Under the pieces are notes generated by a model. It made no database searches, had not been told where the DNA came from, and worked only from the letters and a program-made list of their open reading frames with translations. 64,000 nucleotides of DNA from assembly GCF_009811415.1 (NCBI RefSeq), contig NZ_BLIG01000046.1:1-64000 (forward strand). The letters are read 5' to 3'. Origin of the DNA: Alteromonas sp. KUL106 (GTDB lineage Bacteria; Pseudomonadota; Gammaproteobacteria; Enterobacterales; Alteromonadaceae). Position 1 is the stretch's first letter; each line of letters begins with the position of its first letter. Shown piece by piece: positions 36,088-45,563 of the stretch. A program made the position numbers and the translations under genes.

Positions 36088-36907
36088 TGGAAAACTCCTC
36101 AATATTAGTTATCTGCTCGTTACTTGTAAAAATAACGGTTTTTTCCGATAAGTCGTATTTCTGCATGTAGCGAGCGAGGCTACCAAAAGTAGTCGTTTCT
36201 ACCTTACGGCCGTGATCAGACAGTGTTACGCCATCGCTGAACATACTTGCTAAGCCAAGTTTTGCGCGGCTCATATTGACTTTTTGCGGCGTAAAATGCG
36301 CTTTGGCATTAGCTTTAAGCTGGGCAATATCTGTAGTGGAGTACACCGCAGCGTTTAACACATCTAAGGTATACTCTGTACAGTTCTGACGTTCGCTGTT
36401 AAATGGGTTGGCGACTACTGAATAGCGTGGATTGTGCAACAGTTTCGCTTTATCTTCGCTGTACATACTAATAAGCGCTTGCTGCACAGCAACTGAAGGA
36501 ATAATAATGCCCGCTTCTAGCGCATAAGCACTCCAGAAAAAGTCCACGGGATAGTCAGTAATTAAGTGACTAACGTCTTGTTTGTCAGCATCTTGATACA
36601 AATTGTGAATGGCATAGCCCTTGGCCGTTTCTCCATTCTCTAACTGTATATTTGAATAGATAGCAATGGCCGTGTGTGTAAAGCGAATCCCCTCTGGCAT
36701 GTCTTCAACAGGCCTGCCTCGCCTTGCAATTATAAAGGCGCGAGCCCCTTGACCTGCCGCATACTTTTCAACATCTTTTGAAAAGGTGGCAATGGCCTCT
36801 GGTGAAAACGAAGGCTTCCCATGTTGCTGACTCCCTGCCAGCGCATGATCTACATTTACAACAAGTAATGCCATTAGCAAAACCATTGAATACAAGAATG
36901 TTTTCAT
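36071..36907 (-). CDS. Exported DUF2145-family protein
   Basis: A 278-residue protein with a signal peptide ending near HALA (about residue 24). The body, with FIIARRGRPVEDMPEGIRFTHTAIAIYS and later NCTEYTLDVLNAAVY, matches the DUF2145 family, whose conserved Arg-Gly, His and Cys residues hint at an NlpC/P60- or transglutaminase-like hydrolase fold. ATG 36907 follows GGTAGAGAA; the upstream extension is not supported. Coupled to the YiaA-like gene. Confidence 0.82.
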   Translation of the reverse strand: MKTFLYSMVLLMALLVVNVDHALAGSQQHGKPSFSPEAIATFSKDVEKYAAGQGARAFIIARRGRPVEDMPEGIRFTHTAIAIYSNIQLENGETAKGYAIHNLYQDADKQDVSHLITDYPVDFFWSAYALEAGIIIPSVAVQQALISMYSEDKAKLLHNPRYSVVANPFNSERQNCTEYTLDVLNAAVYSTTDIAQLKANAKAHFTPQKVNMSRAKLGLASMFSDGVTLSDHGRKVETTTFGSLARYMQKYDLSEKTVIFTSNEQITNIEEFSNADSE

Positions 36908-37073
36908 ACTTTCTCTACCTTGATAGCCTAAACCTTGGTTGCTTATAGCCCGTTTAGCGCTCGCTACTTTTTTGCGGAACACTCAATATCCCGCACGTTC
37001 GCTCTTGTGTATCTTTCATAAGCTAGAGCTAGGTTTATAGGAGCGCTTGATGAGGGCTAGCCGTCAACCTTAC

Positions 37074-37493
37074 TTAACGTTTAGTGGTGGTAGTCGTTGT
37101 CGTTGTTGTGTTAGTGGTCGTCGTGTTTGTAGTCGCGATAACTTTGTTTGGCGCAGGGTCGGCAGTAATGATTGTTTCGGTAATTACCAACGGCTGGTTG
37201 TTATCAACGGAAGACTGATGACTCGCTGCATGAACATTGCGAGCACTTTCATCAACTGCGCTTTCTACAACAGCGCTACCTGCAATGACAACACTGCCTG
37301 TGAGGATCACTGGTACTGCAACCACCGCACTGGCCACTGACGCCGTTGTTGCTAGGCCTTCAGATGCTGCAAGCGCACTATGCTTGCTGGCTTTGCCACT
37401 GTGATCGATAGAATCATCTGCTGCTGCAGTCTGGATAAGAAGAGCACTACTGAATAGTGCAGTTAACATCAATGTTGAACGCGAATTTTTCAT
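37074..37493 (-). CDS. Exported Thr-repeat hypothetical protein
   Basis: A 139-residue protein with a signal peptide (LTALFSSALLIQTAAA) and an Ala/Val/Ser-rich centre that may form one or two membrane-associated helices. The tail ends in NTTTTNTTTTTTTTTKR. The tail is encoded by mixed ACN codons, so it is a degenerate triplet repeat. No family recognised. A Ser/Thr-rich tail could be a surface or linker segment. Divergent from the HTH gene at 37625. Confidence 0.65.
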   Translation of the reverse strand: MKNSRSTLMLTALFSSALLIQTAAADDSIDHSGKASKHSALAASEGLATTASVASAVVAVPVILTGSVVIAGSAVVESAVDESARNVHAASHQSSVDNNQPLVITETIITADPAPNKVIATTNTTTTNTTTTTTTTTKR

Positions 37494-37624
37494 ATCACTA
37501 GCTCCTAATACGTAGAGGCGAAATGTGCCTCAACACGTTCTACACTAGAACCAAGAATAAATTTCGTAAACCATAATTACTGATGTAGTATTAATTTACA
37601 CCACTGGTATAAAATTTTAATACT

Positions 37625-38359
37625 ATGAGCCAAATCAGTCTTGTATACGATACGATGAAACAATGTTTACGTGAGAAGCGAATTACGTATAAACAGCTTG
37701 CTCAAACACTGAATGTTAGCGAAGCCAGCGTGAAACGAAATTTCTCACTGCAGGCTTTTAGTCTCGAAAAATTAGAGCAAATCTGCGAATGCCTGAATTT
37801 GTCACTCAGCGACCTGTTTAGCCTATCCCAGAAACAGCAGGAAAAAATATCTCAGCTATCTGAGCAACAAGAGATGGAGTTACTCGCTAATCCCAAGCTA
37901 CTTCTCGCGGCAGTATGTGTACGTGATGGTTGGCGCTTTTCGGAAATTATTAAGTACTACAATATTTCCGAGGTTGAAGGCATCAAACTTATGACGACTT
38001 TAGATAAACTTAAGCTTATCGAGTTGCTGCCGAACAATCGTTACAAGCTACTTATTGCGCAGAATTTTCGCTGGATCCCAGGCGGTCCGCTAGAGAAATT
38101 TATGGAGCAGGAAGTGATGGTTAAATTTATGGCCCCAAAGAAAAACGAACCATGGATGTTCCGTTTTTACCTGCGTGGGCGCTATTCTAAAACCTCGATT
38201 TCCATTATTCAGCGCCGTCTTGAACAGCTGCGACAAGAGGCAGCAAAACTCAGTAGTGAAGATAATGCTCTGCCGATTGAAGAACGTCAGCACATAGGGC
38301 TATTAATGGCCATGCGCCCCTGGGAGCCATCGCTTTTCGAAAATATGAAGCGAAAATAA
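37625..38359 (+). CDS. HTH (XRE-type) transcriptional regulator
   Basis: A 244-residue protein with an N-terminal lambda-repressor-like helix-turn-helix (EKRITYKQLAQTLNVSEASVKRNFS). The C-terminal 160 residues contain a possible second winged helix (FSEIIKYYNISEVEGIKLMTTLDKLKLIELLPNNRYKL) and a helical tail. It lacks a recognisable enzyme or sensor domain. A target cannot be named; the divergent Thr-rich protein gene is one candidate. Confidence 0.85.
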   Translation: MSQISLVYDTMKQCLREKRITYKQLAQTLNVSEASVKRNFSLQAFSLEKLEQICECLNLSLSDLFSLSQKQQEKISQLSEQQEMELLANPKLLLAAVCVRDGWRFSEIIKYYNISEVEGIKLMTTLDKLKLIELLPNNRYKLLIAQNFRWIPGGPLEKFMEQEVMVKFMAPKKNEPWMFRFYLRGRYSKTSISIIQRRLEQLRQEAAKLSSEDNALPIEERQHIGLLMAMRPWEPSLFENMKRK

Positions 38360-38379
38360 CCCTGTCGAAGTATATTTGG

Positions 38380-38453
38380 AGGGTCAGAGTACATTACGTA
38401 GAAAAGCACCCTTCCCCCAATAGTTTAGTGCCCAGAAATGTACTCTGCCCCCC
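38380..38453. repeat. REP-like inverted pair
   Basis: AGGGTCAGAGTACATT at the left and TACTCTGCCCCCC at the right, separated by about 45 bases, lie between the convergent HTH and NCS1 permease genes. Same family as the other REP-like copies with mutated tips. Confidence 0.72.
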
Positions 38454-38456
38454 TTA

Positions 38457-39956
38457 TTAGGAGACGCTCTTTACCTGCATGGTAACCGGCACTCTGTTAG
38501 AGAGCAGTAAGTAGATAACGCTGGCGATTATTAGGCCCACAAACCACGCATAAGCGTAAAGTGTATCGAAAATAACAGGTACACGTTCCACGAACCCTGC
38601 GGCGTGAAGAAAGCCAGGTATGTTTGGCAGAATACCTACAATAAGGGCTGTTACACCAGCGATGTTCCAGCCGTTGCTTGCACCATATTCGCCAGAATGC
38701 TGAAACAGTGCATCAATGTTTAATGTTGATTTTCTCAAAATGAAGTAGTCAGCAATTAAAATACCCGCAATAGGACCAAGCAGCGCGGAATAGCCCGTAA
38801 GCCAAGTAAACAAATATCCACCGGCTGTTTCAAGCAGCTTCCAAGGGAAAATAGCCACGCCAATACCTGCTGTAATATAGCCCCCCATTTTGAAGCTTAT
38901 TCTCGATGGCGCCATATTAGAAAAGCCGTAAGCAGGTGCTACCATGTTAGCCGCTAGGTTCGTTGTTAACGTAGCCAGTGCCAATGCAGCAAGGGCAAAC
39001 ACTACCCCCATGCCCCCCATTCGACCAGCTAGGGCAACAGGGTCCCAAATAGCTTCACCGAAAATAGTAACCGTTGCCGACGTTACCGCTACCCCGATGA
39101 AAGCAAACAATGCCATAGGTAAGGGTAAGCCAATCGCTTGTCCTAGCATTTGGTCTTTTTGTGATTTGGCAAAACGGGTAAAGTCGGGAATATTCAACGC
39201 CATGGTCGCCCAAAAGCCCACCATAGACGTAAGGCCTGCGAAAAAGGCTGTCCAAAACTGCCCTTCTTTAGCGCCGCCTTCCACAAATTGAGAGGGTGTG
39301 GAAAGCATTTGTCCAAAGCCACCCGCATTCACATATGCCCAACCAAGAAGCGCCAGGCCCATTAAGATCAAAAATGGTGCAGCGAACGTCTCTAGCCAGC
39401 GAATGGATTCCGTGCCGTGTTTGATAAAAACCAGGTGCATCGCCCAAAAGGCGAAGAAGCATAAGGTTTGTGTGAGATCGATACCTAAAAATGGCAGCGC
39501 CGGCCCCACAAAAGCATCGCCGCTCACGCTATTTAAAATAACATAAATCGCACTGCCACCTACCCATGTGTTAATACCAAACCATCCGCACGCGACAAGG
39601 CCTCGCGCCAATGCAGGAATCTTCGCGCCTTTAGTTCCAAACGCGCTACGCAGCAAAACAGGAAAGGGTAAACCGTATTTTGCCCCTGCATGACCAATCA
39701 ACATCATGGGGACAAGCACAATAATATTGCCCAGCAGCACGGTGATCACCGCTTGATACCAATTCATGCCTTCTGACACCAGTCCTGCTGACAAGAGATA
39801 AGTAGGTACACATACCACCATGGCCACCCACAATGCCGCATAGTCTTTCCAACTCCAGGTTCGCGTTGCCTCGCTGGTTGGCGCTAAATCTTCGTTCCAG
39901 AGGTCGCCATCGTAATGGGAAGGTTTGGTCATGGGTTGATTGTTGGTGTTATCCAC
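38457..39956 (-). CDS. NCS1-family nucleobase:cation permease (probable uracil/pyrimidine uptake)
   Basis: A 499-residue carrier with about twelve helices. LWNEDLAPTSEATRTWSWKDYAALWVAM is the NCS1 N-terminal signature, and VACGWFGINTWVGG is the substrate-site helix 3. NCS1 carriers import cytosine, uracil, allantoin or hydantoins. Its place at the 3' side of the rut genes, where E. coli has the NCS2 carrier RutG, makes uracil or thymine the likely substrate. It lies downstream of the TonB receptor gene on the same strand. Confidence 0.9.
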   Translation of the reverse strand: MDNTNNQPMTKPSHYDGDLWNEDLAPTSEATRTWSWKDYAALWVAMVVCVPTYLLSAGLVSEGMNWYQAVITVLLGNIIVLVPMMLIGHAGAKYGLPFPVLLRSAFGTKGAKIPALARGLVACGWFGINTWVGGSAIYVILNSVSGDAFVGPALPFLGIDLTQTLCFFAFWAMHLVFIKHGTESIRWLETFAAPFLILMGLALLGWAYVNAGGFGQMLSTPSQFVEGGAKEGQFWTAFFAGLTSMVGFWATMALNIPDFTRFAKSQKDQMLGQAIGLPLPMALFAFIGVAVTSATVTIFGEAIWDPVALAGRMGGMGVVFALAALALATLTTNLAANMVAPAYGFSNMAPSRISFKMGGYITAGIGVAIFPWKLLETAGGYLFTWLTGYSALLGPIAGILIADYFILRKSTLNIDALFQHSGEYGASNGWNIAGVTALIVGILPNIPGFLHAAGFVERVPVIFDTLYAYAWFVGLIIASVIYLLLSNRVPVTMQVKSVS

Positions 39957-40117
39957 GATTTATATCCTTATTGAGTTTGGTATTGCTTGTTGCTTCTTTT
40001 AACAAAACGTCGATTCTCTCAATGGCTTTTTAGTAGCGTTAAGTCCATAACATGTAGTGTTTAAATCTGTAAGAAATAATGAAAGCAAAAATGCTGCCGT
40101 TTCTCTCTTGTTGAAAG

Positions 40118-40163
40118 AGCAAATCTACATACCCGTCTGTACAAGTCGGCATATAGATTTGCT
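40118..40163. other. Long imperfect hairpin between receptor and permease genes
   Basis: AGCAAATCTA (40118-40127) pairs perfectly with TAGATTTGCT (40154-40163), and the interior CCGTCT/AAGTCGG can pair further. On the plus strand it is followed by a run of eight T after ACTCACG. The genes here run on the minus strand, so it could be an mRNA-stabilising or attenuating structure in the permease 5' region rather than a classical terminator. Confidence 0.55.
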
Positions 40164-40228
40164 ACTCACGTTTTTTTTAAGCTAGGTTTGACGCCTTACT
40201 AAAGTAAATAAAACGGATACCTAACAAA

Positions 40229-42547
40229 TTAGAAATTACGCCTTATTGTTACGCCATAAGTTCTAGGTTTCGCATAGGAAATTTGACTGGTCCCATAAAA
40301 GCCTGTCACGTCAAAGCCAATAAGCTCGTGGTCTGAATCGAACAGATTATCTACGTAAGCTGCTAGCAGCCATTTATCTTGTGCATCTACCCAGGTTAAA
40401 CGTGTATCGGCTGTCGCATAACTATCAATTTCATGCGCAGTAAAATTACGCGCGTTATGAAAGGTTTCCGACTGATAGCTTGCCGATAGCTGGGCTGCCA
40501 TATTGCCGTTGAACGCATCCCAGTTATATCTCACCATGGCTGACGCTTGATATTCGGGGGTAAATGGTGGTGTAGTATCGGCAAAATAGCCCGAAGCAAC
40601 TTCTAAGTCTTCTACGACCGCGTCGGTATATGAGAAGTTAACCATTACATCCAAACTGTCTGTCGGTGTTAAAAAGACCTCTAGCTCGACACCACTAAAC
40701 GACGCCTCTTCATTGGTGACCACACCCGCGTTATTTACCCATGAAAAAGACTGGTAATCGTTATAGTCATAGTAGAATACATTGGCATTGAATACGCCGC
40801 TGCCCTGCATAAAGCTGTGCTTTAAGCCTGCTTCATAAGAGGTGAGTTCTTCAGGTTCATAAAAGCTGAAACCACCGAACAACGGGGCATTAAAGCTTCC
40901 CGCTTTCACACCGCGGTTCACGCCAGCGTAATACAAGCTATCGCCTACGCTGTATTCCAATTGAAGTTTCGCAGACCATAAATTCTGGTCATTGCTTTGC
41001 TCTACGAATTCAAGCGACGGCGTACTGGTATCAATTTCAATGACACGATCATTCGTATTCTCGTTTTGATACACGTTGCCTACAAAGTCTTTATCCTCGC
41101 GGGTGTAACGTAACCCACCAACCAGAACAAGGTCGTCGCTTAGGCTGTAGTCTACCTGTCCAAATACTGAATATGACTCGGTTTCAAGTGACACTAAGGT
41201 ATTGTTCTCTTCGCCACCTAAGAAAAAGGTTGTTGGAGAACCGGCTAAGCCTTGGCTGTAGTCTGTATCAATTGAAAGATAATAAAGCCCGCTGACCCAT
41301 TTTACGTCTGCAGTTTGCCCAGAGACACGAAACTCTTGGCTGAACTGCTCTATAGTGCTGTTAGACTGGAAAATAAGCTCTGGTGACGCAGTTTGGTCAG
41401 AATCGAGCCCTACTGTGCGCTTGAATTCCTTGTAATCAGACATAGCAAAGAAATCGAATGTTTCGAAAGCATAGTCAAGCGTTGCGGCGAGCCCTTTTGA
41501 CTTTATTTTATTTTGATCATCAAACGCAAAGTCTTTATTTACTTTGTTGCCCGAGCCGTCAGGATCGAAGTTACCGTTGAAATCGCCACCTTGAACAGGG
41601 CGAAATGGATCGCCGTTAAAGTTTCCATCTACGCACGCGCCAGCTTGAATCGTGTCACAGCCAAGGGGATCGTCGGCAGCGTATATAACGTCAATAACAT
41701 TGCCGTCGGCATCTTTTATTTCAGTGGTATTCACTACCTGATACGGGCCTTCACTTTTAGTCGTATCAGACCAGTTACCGCTTAGAAGTAACGCACCTTC
41801 TTCGCCAATATCAAACATCAGCTGGGCACGAAACGCTTTGGTATCATCGTTGTAACCATCTTCGCCACCACCCACAGAGCCCAATCGAGTATCGGGCGCA
41901 GCGCCGTCTTCGTAGATGTTCTCTAAAATTTCGCCTTGCTGATTGGTAAACCCAGAAAAACGACCATACACGCCGTCGGCGATTTCACCTGATATAGCAC
42001 CTTCAAAACGGTATTGCTCGAAGCGAGCGGCAGTAAATTCTGCGTAGCCTTCAGTATCGGCTGTAGGCTTTGCGGTAATGGTATTAACCAATCCACCTGT
42101 GGCATTCCGACCAAATAATGTTCCCTGAGGACCTTTGAGAATTTCTATACGAGCTACATCGAACAAACCAAAGGTTTGCGCTTGGGTACTCGCTAAGTAG
42201 CCACCGTCGACATAGACCGCCACGGGTGCTTCAGCTAAATCGGCATAGTCGTTTTGCACCACGCCTCGAATATTGAAAATAGCGCGCTGCCCACCAATAT
42301 CCCCGGCCAACGATACACCCGGTGTAAAGGCGATGAGCTCGGTACTACTTTCAAGGCCAAGTGCCTCTAGTTGTTCGCCAGAAAAAGCGGTGATGGCGAT
42401 CCCCACATCACTGATATTCTCATTGCGCTTTTGCGCGGTGACTTCAATACTTTCCCAAACATTCTCTGCAGCAAAAGCCGCAGGCGCACTTAACGCTGTA
42501 GCTACGGTTAACGCCAGCAGACGCTTGTGTGTGTTTAACGTATGCAT
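40229..42547 (-). CDS. TonB-dependent outer-membrane receptor
   Basis: A 772-residue receptor. It has a signal peptide ending near AFAAE, then a plug domain beginning IEVTAQKRNENISDVGIAITAF with the RIEILKGPQGTLFGRNATGG plug signature. A 22-strand-type barrel rich in aromatic girdles follows, ending in GVTIRRNF with terminal Phe. It imports a ligand too large or too dilute for porins, powered by TonB-ExbBD. Its position between mmsA and the NCS1 permease suggests pyrimidine-containing compounds, an inference from context only. Confidence 0.93.
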   Translation of the reverse strand: MHTLNTHKRLLALTVATALSAPAAFAAENVWESIEVTAQKRNENISDVGIAITAFSGEQLEALGLESSTELIAFTPGVSLAGDIGGQRAIFNIRGVVQNDYADLAEAPVAVYVDGGYLASTQAQTFGLFDVARIEILKGPQGTLFGRNATGGLVNTITAKPTADTEGYAEFTAARFEQYRFEGAISGEIADGVYGRFSGFTNQQGEILENIYEDGAAPDTRLGSVGGGEDGYNDDTKAFRAQLMFDIGEEGALLLSGNWSDTTKSEGPYQVVNTTEIKDADGNVIDVIYAADDPLGCDTIQAGACVDGNFNGDPFRPVQGGDFNGNFDPDGSGNKVNKDFAFDDQNKIKSKGLAATLDYAFETFDFFAMSDYKEFKRTVGLDSDQTASPELIFQSNSTIEQFSQEFRVSGQTADVKWVSGLYYLSIDTDYSQGLAGSPTTFFLGGEENNTLVSLETESYSVFGQVDYSLSDDLVLVGGLRYTREDKDFVGNVYQNENTNDRVIEIDTSTPSLEFVEQSNDQNLWSAKLQLEYSVGDSLYYAGVNRGVKAGSFNAPLFGGFSFYEPEELTSYEAGLKHSFMQGSGVFNANVFYYDYNDYQSFSWVNNAGVVTNEEASFSGVELEVFLTPTDSLDVMVNFSYTDAVVEDLEVASGYFADTTPPFTPEYQASAMVRYNWDAFNGNMAAQLSASYQSETFHNARNFTAHEIDSYATADTRLTWVDAQDKWLLAAYVDNLFDSDHELIGFDVTGFYGTSQISYAKPRTYGVTIRRNF

Positions 42548-42839
42548 GTTTTACTCTCGTTTATAGTTCTTTTTAACAAGCCTTGCGGCGGTGTTGTCCC
42601 GATATTTTTTATAAGAGTAACGGTCGATGTGAACTGCATATCGATTGCCACTAGGTTGCAAACCTAAGGCAGGACTGGAGAGGAACTGCCAAAGGCTTGC
42701 AGGTTTAAATTGTTATTATTAGTGACTTAGTGTTAAGCCGAATTTTTAGATTTACTGCCTGCTGAACTCGATTGGCTGCGATAGTGTCAATCAAGGCACA
42801 GCGGACAGATAACATTGCCAAGGTGAATACATAACGGTA

Positions 42840-44330
42840 TTAACTTGGAAATGAAAAGCTCACTCCTTCTCTAACGCCACTTGAAGGCCAACGTTGCGTA
42901 ATGGTTTTGCGCTTAGTATAAAAACGTACACCGTCGGGACCATATGCATGAAGGTCGCCAAACAGTGACCGCTTCCATCCACCGAAACTGTGATATGAAA
43001 CAGGAACGGGCAGCGGTACATTGATGCCTACCATACCCACCTGAATGTTGTCGGAAAAATAACGGGCAGCTTCACCGTCGCGGGTAAAAATACAGGTGCC
43101 GTTGCCATACTCATGATCGTCAATTAACTGCATGGCTTGTTCCATGCTTTGAACACGCATAACTTGTAGTACAGGGCCAAAAATTTCAGCCTTGTAACTT
43201 TTCATTTCCGGCGTGACGTTATCGATAAGCGTAGCGCCCAAGAAAAAACCCGTTTCATAGCCTTCAACTGCGGGGCTTCGCCCGTCAACGACCACATTGG
43301 CGCCTTGCTCAGCCGCACTTGTTATGTATCCTTCGACTTTTTCCTTGTGCTCAAGGGTAATCAACGGGCCGAAATCATTGGTCGCATCGTTAAACGCCCC
43401 CACTTTTAGGCCTTTCATAGCCGACTGCATCTTCTCTACAATTTCATCAGCCACCTTGTCACCCACGGCAACCACGACAGATAGCGCCATGCAACGCTCG
43501 CCCGATGAACCAAAAGCCGCTCCTAAAAGCTGATTCACGGCATTGTCAACGTCTGCATCAGGCATCACTATCGCGTGATTTTTCGCTCCACCTAGTGCTT
43601 GGCAGCGCTTCCCATTAGCATTGGCTCTTGAATAGATGTATTCGGCGATAGGTGTTGAACCGACAAAGCTCACCGCTTTAATGCGTTCGTCATCAAGTAT
43701 TTGATCGACGGCTTCTTTGTCGCCGTTTATTACGTTAAATACGCCGTCAGGTAACCCCGCTTCTTTGAGCAATTTTGCCAAGAAAATGGCGCAACTCGGA
43801 TCTCGCTCAGAGGGTTTTAAAACAAAGGTGTTTCCGCACACAATGGCCAACGGAAACATCCAAAGCGGCACCATGGCAGGAAAGTTAAACGGCGTAATTC
43901 CCGCAACTACGCCAAGAGGTTGAAACTCACTCCATGAGTCAATGCTAGGCCCAACATTTTTACTGTGCTCGCCTTTTAACAACTGCGGTGCACCGCAGGC
44001 AAACTCGACATTTTCTATGCCGCGTTGCAATTCGCCCGCCGCATCGTGGCTGATTTTGCCGTGCTCTGCGCCAATAAGGGCAATAATTTCATCAGCATGT
44101 TCTTCCAGTAAATTTTTGAACTTAAACATGACTCGGGCGCGTTTACTCACTGGCGTATTGCGCCACTCGACAAACGCATTTTGCGCGCTAACAATGGCCT
44201 CGTTTACCGTAGATTTTGACGCCAGTAAAACCAGTTTTTCTGCCTCTCCCGTAGCGGGGTTATAGACATCTTGCATACGCCCTTTAGGCGTACAGGTCTC
44301 ACCATTTATAAAGTGACCTACTACTTTCAT
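42840..44330 (-). CDS. mmsA: CoA-acylating (methyl)malonate-semialdehyde dehydrogenase
   Basis: A 496-residue aldehyde dehydrogenase of the MmsA type. FGSSGERCMALSVVV places the catalytic Cys at 280, PFNFPAMVPLWMFPLA is the MmsA NAD-binding region, and SFVGSTPIAEYIYSRA is conserved. It oxidises malonic or methylmalonic semialdehyde with CoA and NAD to acetyl- or propionyl-CoA. Directly behind rutF (19 bp), it would convert the malonic semialdehyde made by the Rut pathway to acetyl-CoA, giving an energy-yielding alternative to the RutE reduction. Confidence 0.93.
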   Translation of the reverse strand: MKVVGHFINGETCTPKGRMQDVYNPATGEAEKLVLLASKSTVNEAIVSAQNAFVEWRNTPVSKRARVMFKFKNLLEEHADEIIALIGAEHGKISHDAAGELQRGIENVEFACGAPQLLKGEHSKNVGPSIDSWSEFQPLGVVAGITPFNFPAMVPLWMFPLAIVCGNTFVLKPSERDPSCAIFLAKLLKEAGLPDGVFNVINGDKEAVDQILDDERIKAVSFVGSTPIAEYIYSRANANGKRCQALGGAKNHAIVMPDADVDNAVNQLLGAAFGSSGERCMALSVVVAVGDKVADEIVEKMQSAMKGLKVGAFNDATNDFGPLITLEHKEKVEGYITSAAEQGANVVVDGRSPAVEGYETGFFLGATLIDNVTPEMKSYKAEIFGPVLQVMRVQSMEQAMQLIDDHEYGNGTCIFTRDGEAARYFSDNIQVGMVGINVPLPVPVSYHSFGGWKRSLFGDLHAYGPDGVRFYTKRKTITQRWPSSGVREGVSFSFPS

Positions 44331-44349
44331 TACTTGTCTAATCCTTTAG

Positions 44350-44880
44350 TTATGCGTTTTTGCACGCACTGTGATAGCCGCGCTGGTAATATAAAAGTGC
44401 GTCAGCTTCCGGGTCTTGTTTGATATCCACCACTTGGCAGAAAATAACATCATGTGTGGCCACACTTTTCACATCGGTAATAACGCAATCGAAGCTAACT
44501 GCGGCATCAAGGAGACGTGGGCATCCGGTTGCAGACTCTATCCAATTCCCAATTTTAAAGCGCTCATTCATGGGCGCTTTGCCACCGAACGCGTTGGAAA
44601 TAGACTGATGCTGTGAGGTCAGCGTATTGATAACCAAGTGGGTGCTGTTTTTAAATACTTCATGCACAGACGCGCTACGGTTTAAGCACACTAAAAGCGT
44701 CGCTGGATTATCGCTAACACTGCATACGGCTGTTGCAGTGAAACCTGCATTGCCCTGTGGGCTGGTAGTTGTAACGACGTTTACCGCGGCCGCTAAGCTA
44801 GACATGCCTTGTCGATATTGTTCAGGTGTTACCGGGGGAAGCACTTCTGTTACTGCGTTATTGATTGCTGTAATAGTCAT
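44350..44880 (-). CDS. rutF: RutF, FMN reductase of the pyrimidine-degradation pathway
   Basis: A 176-residue flavin reductase-domain protein. MSSLAAAVNVVTTTSPQG then GFTATAVCSVSDNPATLLVCLN is the FMN-binding split-barrel signature of RutF/HpaC-type reductases. It supplies reduced FMN to the RutA monooxygenase. AAAAGGA lies upstream of the ATG; gap of 22 bp to rutE. Confidence 0.93.
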   Translation of the reverse strand: MTITAINNAVTEVLPPVTPEQYRQGMSSLAAAVNVVTTTSPQGNAGFTATAVCSVSDNPATLLVCLNRSASVHEVFKNSTHLVINTLTSQHQSISNAFGGKAPMNERFKIGNWIESATGCPRLLDAAVSFDCVITDVKSVATHDVIFCQVVDIKQDPEADALLYYQRGYHSACKNA

Positions 44881-44902
44881 ACATATATCCTTTTAGGTGG
44901 CG

Positions 44903-45523
44903 CTACAAAATTTGACAGGCTTGTTCGAAGCTTAAGCGTGGCAAACGTTTATGTACTCTCTCGCCGTCGCCATAGCCAATGTTGAGTAAGAAGTTCACCT
45001 TCCACGTGCTATCAGAAAAGAAAGTTTCGTTGAGTAATTTGGGGTTGAAGCCTGACATGGCACCAGCGTCAAGGCCGAGTGCACGTGCAGCACTGATAAG
45101 GTAAGCCCCCTGCATCGAACTGTTACGCATAGCCGTTTCATAAGCGGCTTCTGGGCTTGAGGTAAACCAACTCTTGGCGTCCGCATAAGGGAACAGCGTA
45201 GGCAATTCCTCATAGAATTCTTCATCATAAGCAACAATAACCGTACAAGGCGCAGTCATAGTTTGCTCTACGTTGCCGCTTGAAAGACAAGGTTTAAGTT
45301 TTTCTCGCCCCTCGTCTGAAGTGATAAAAACAAAGCGCGCAGGGCTGCAGTTTGCCGATGTTGACCCTACCTTCACCAAGTCGTAAAGCTGTTTTAAAAC
45401 TGTTTCTTCGATAGTTTTGTCTATCCAGGTAGTGTGCGTGTGGGCATCAGTAAATAGCTGGGCTAAGCCACTTTCACTAAGTGGGCGCTTTGTTTCAAAT
45501 TCAGTTTTCTGTGATACTGTCAT
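44903..45523 (-). CDS. rutE: RutE, probable malonic semialdehyde reductase
   Basis: A 206-residue nitroreductase-fold flavoenzyme. The [22 protein letters not shown]-terminus and [23 protein letters not shown] are typical of RutE. In the E. coli pathway it reduces malonic semialdehyde to 3-hydroxypropionate. With MmsA encoded next door, this genome may use it as an overflow or detoxifying branch. Confidence 0.93.
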   Translation of the reverse strand: MTVSQKTEFETKRPLSESGLAQLFTDAHTHTTWIDKTIEETVLKQLYDLVKVGSTSANCSPARFVFITSDEGREKLKPCLSSGNVEQTMTAPCTVIVAYDEEFYEELPTLFPYADAKSWFTSSPEAAYETAMRNSSMQGAYLISAARALGLDAGAMSGFNPKLLNETFFSDSTWKVNFLLNIGYGDGERVHKRLPRLSFEQACQIL

Positions 45524-45563
45524 TTTACATTCTTTCCAATTTTTAAATTTATTTGGCTGTGTT

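Noticed and set aside
37047-37340. Cys-rich open frame antisense to the Thr-rich protein
   Set aside because: The cysteines and arginines arise from reading the ACN repeat in reverse; no independent start signal.
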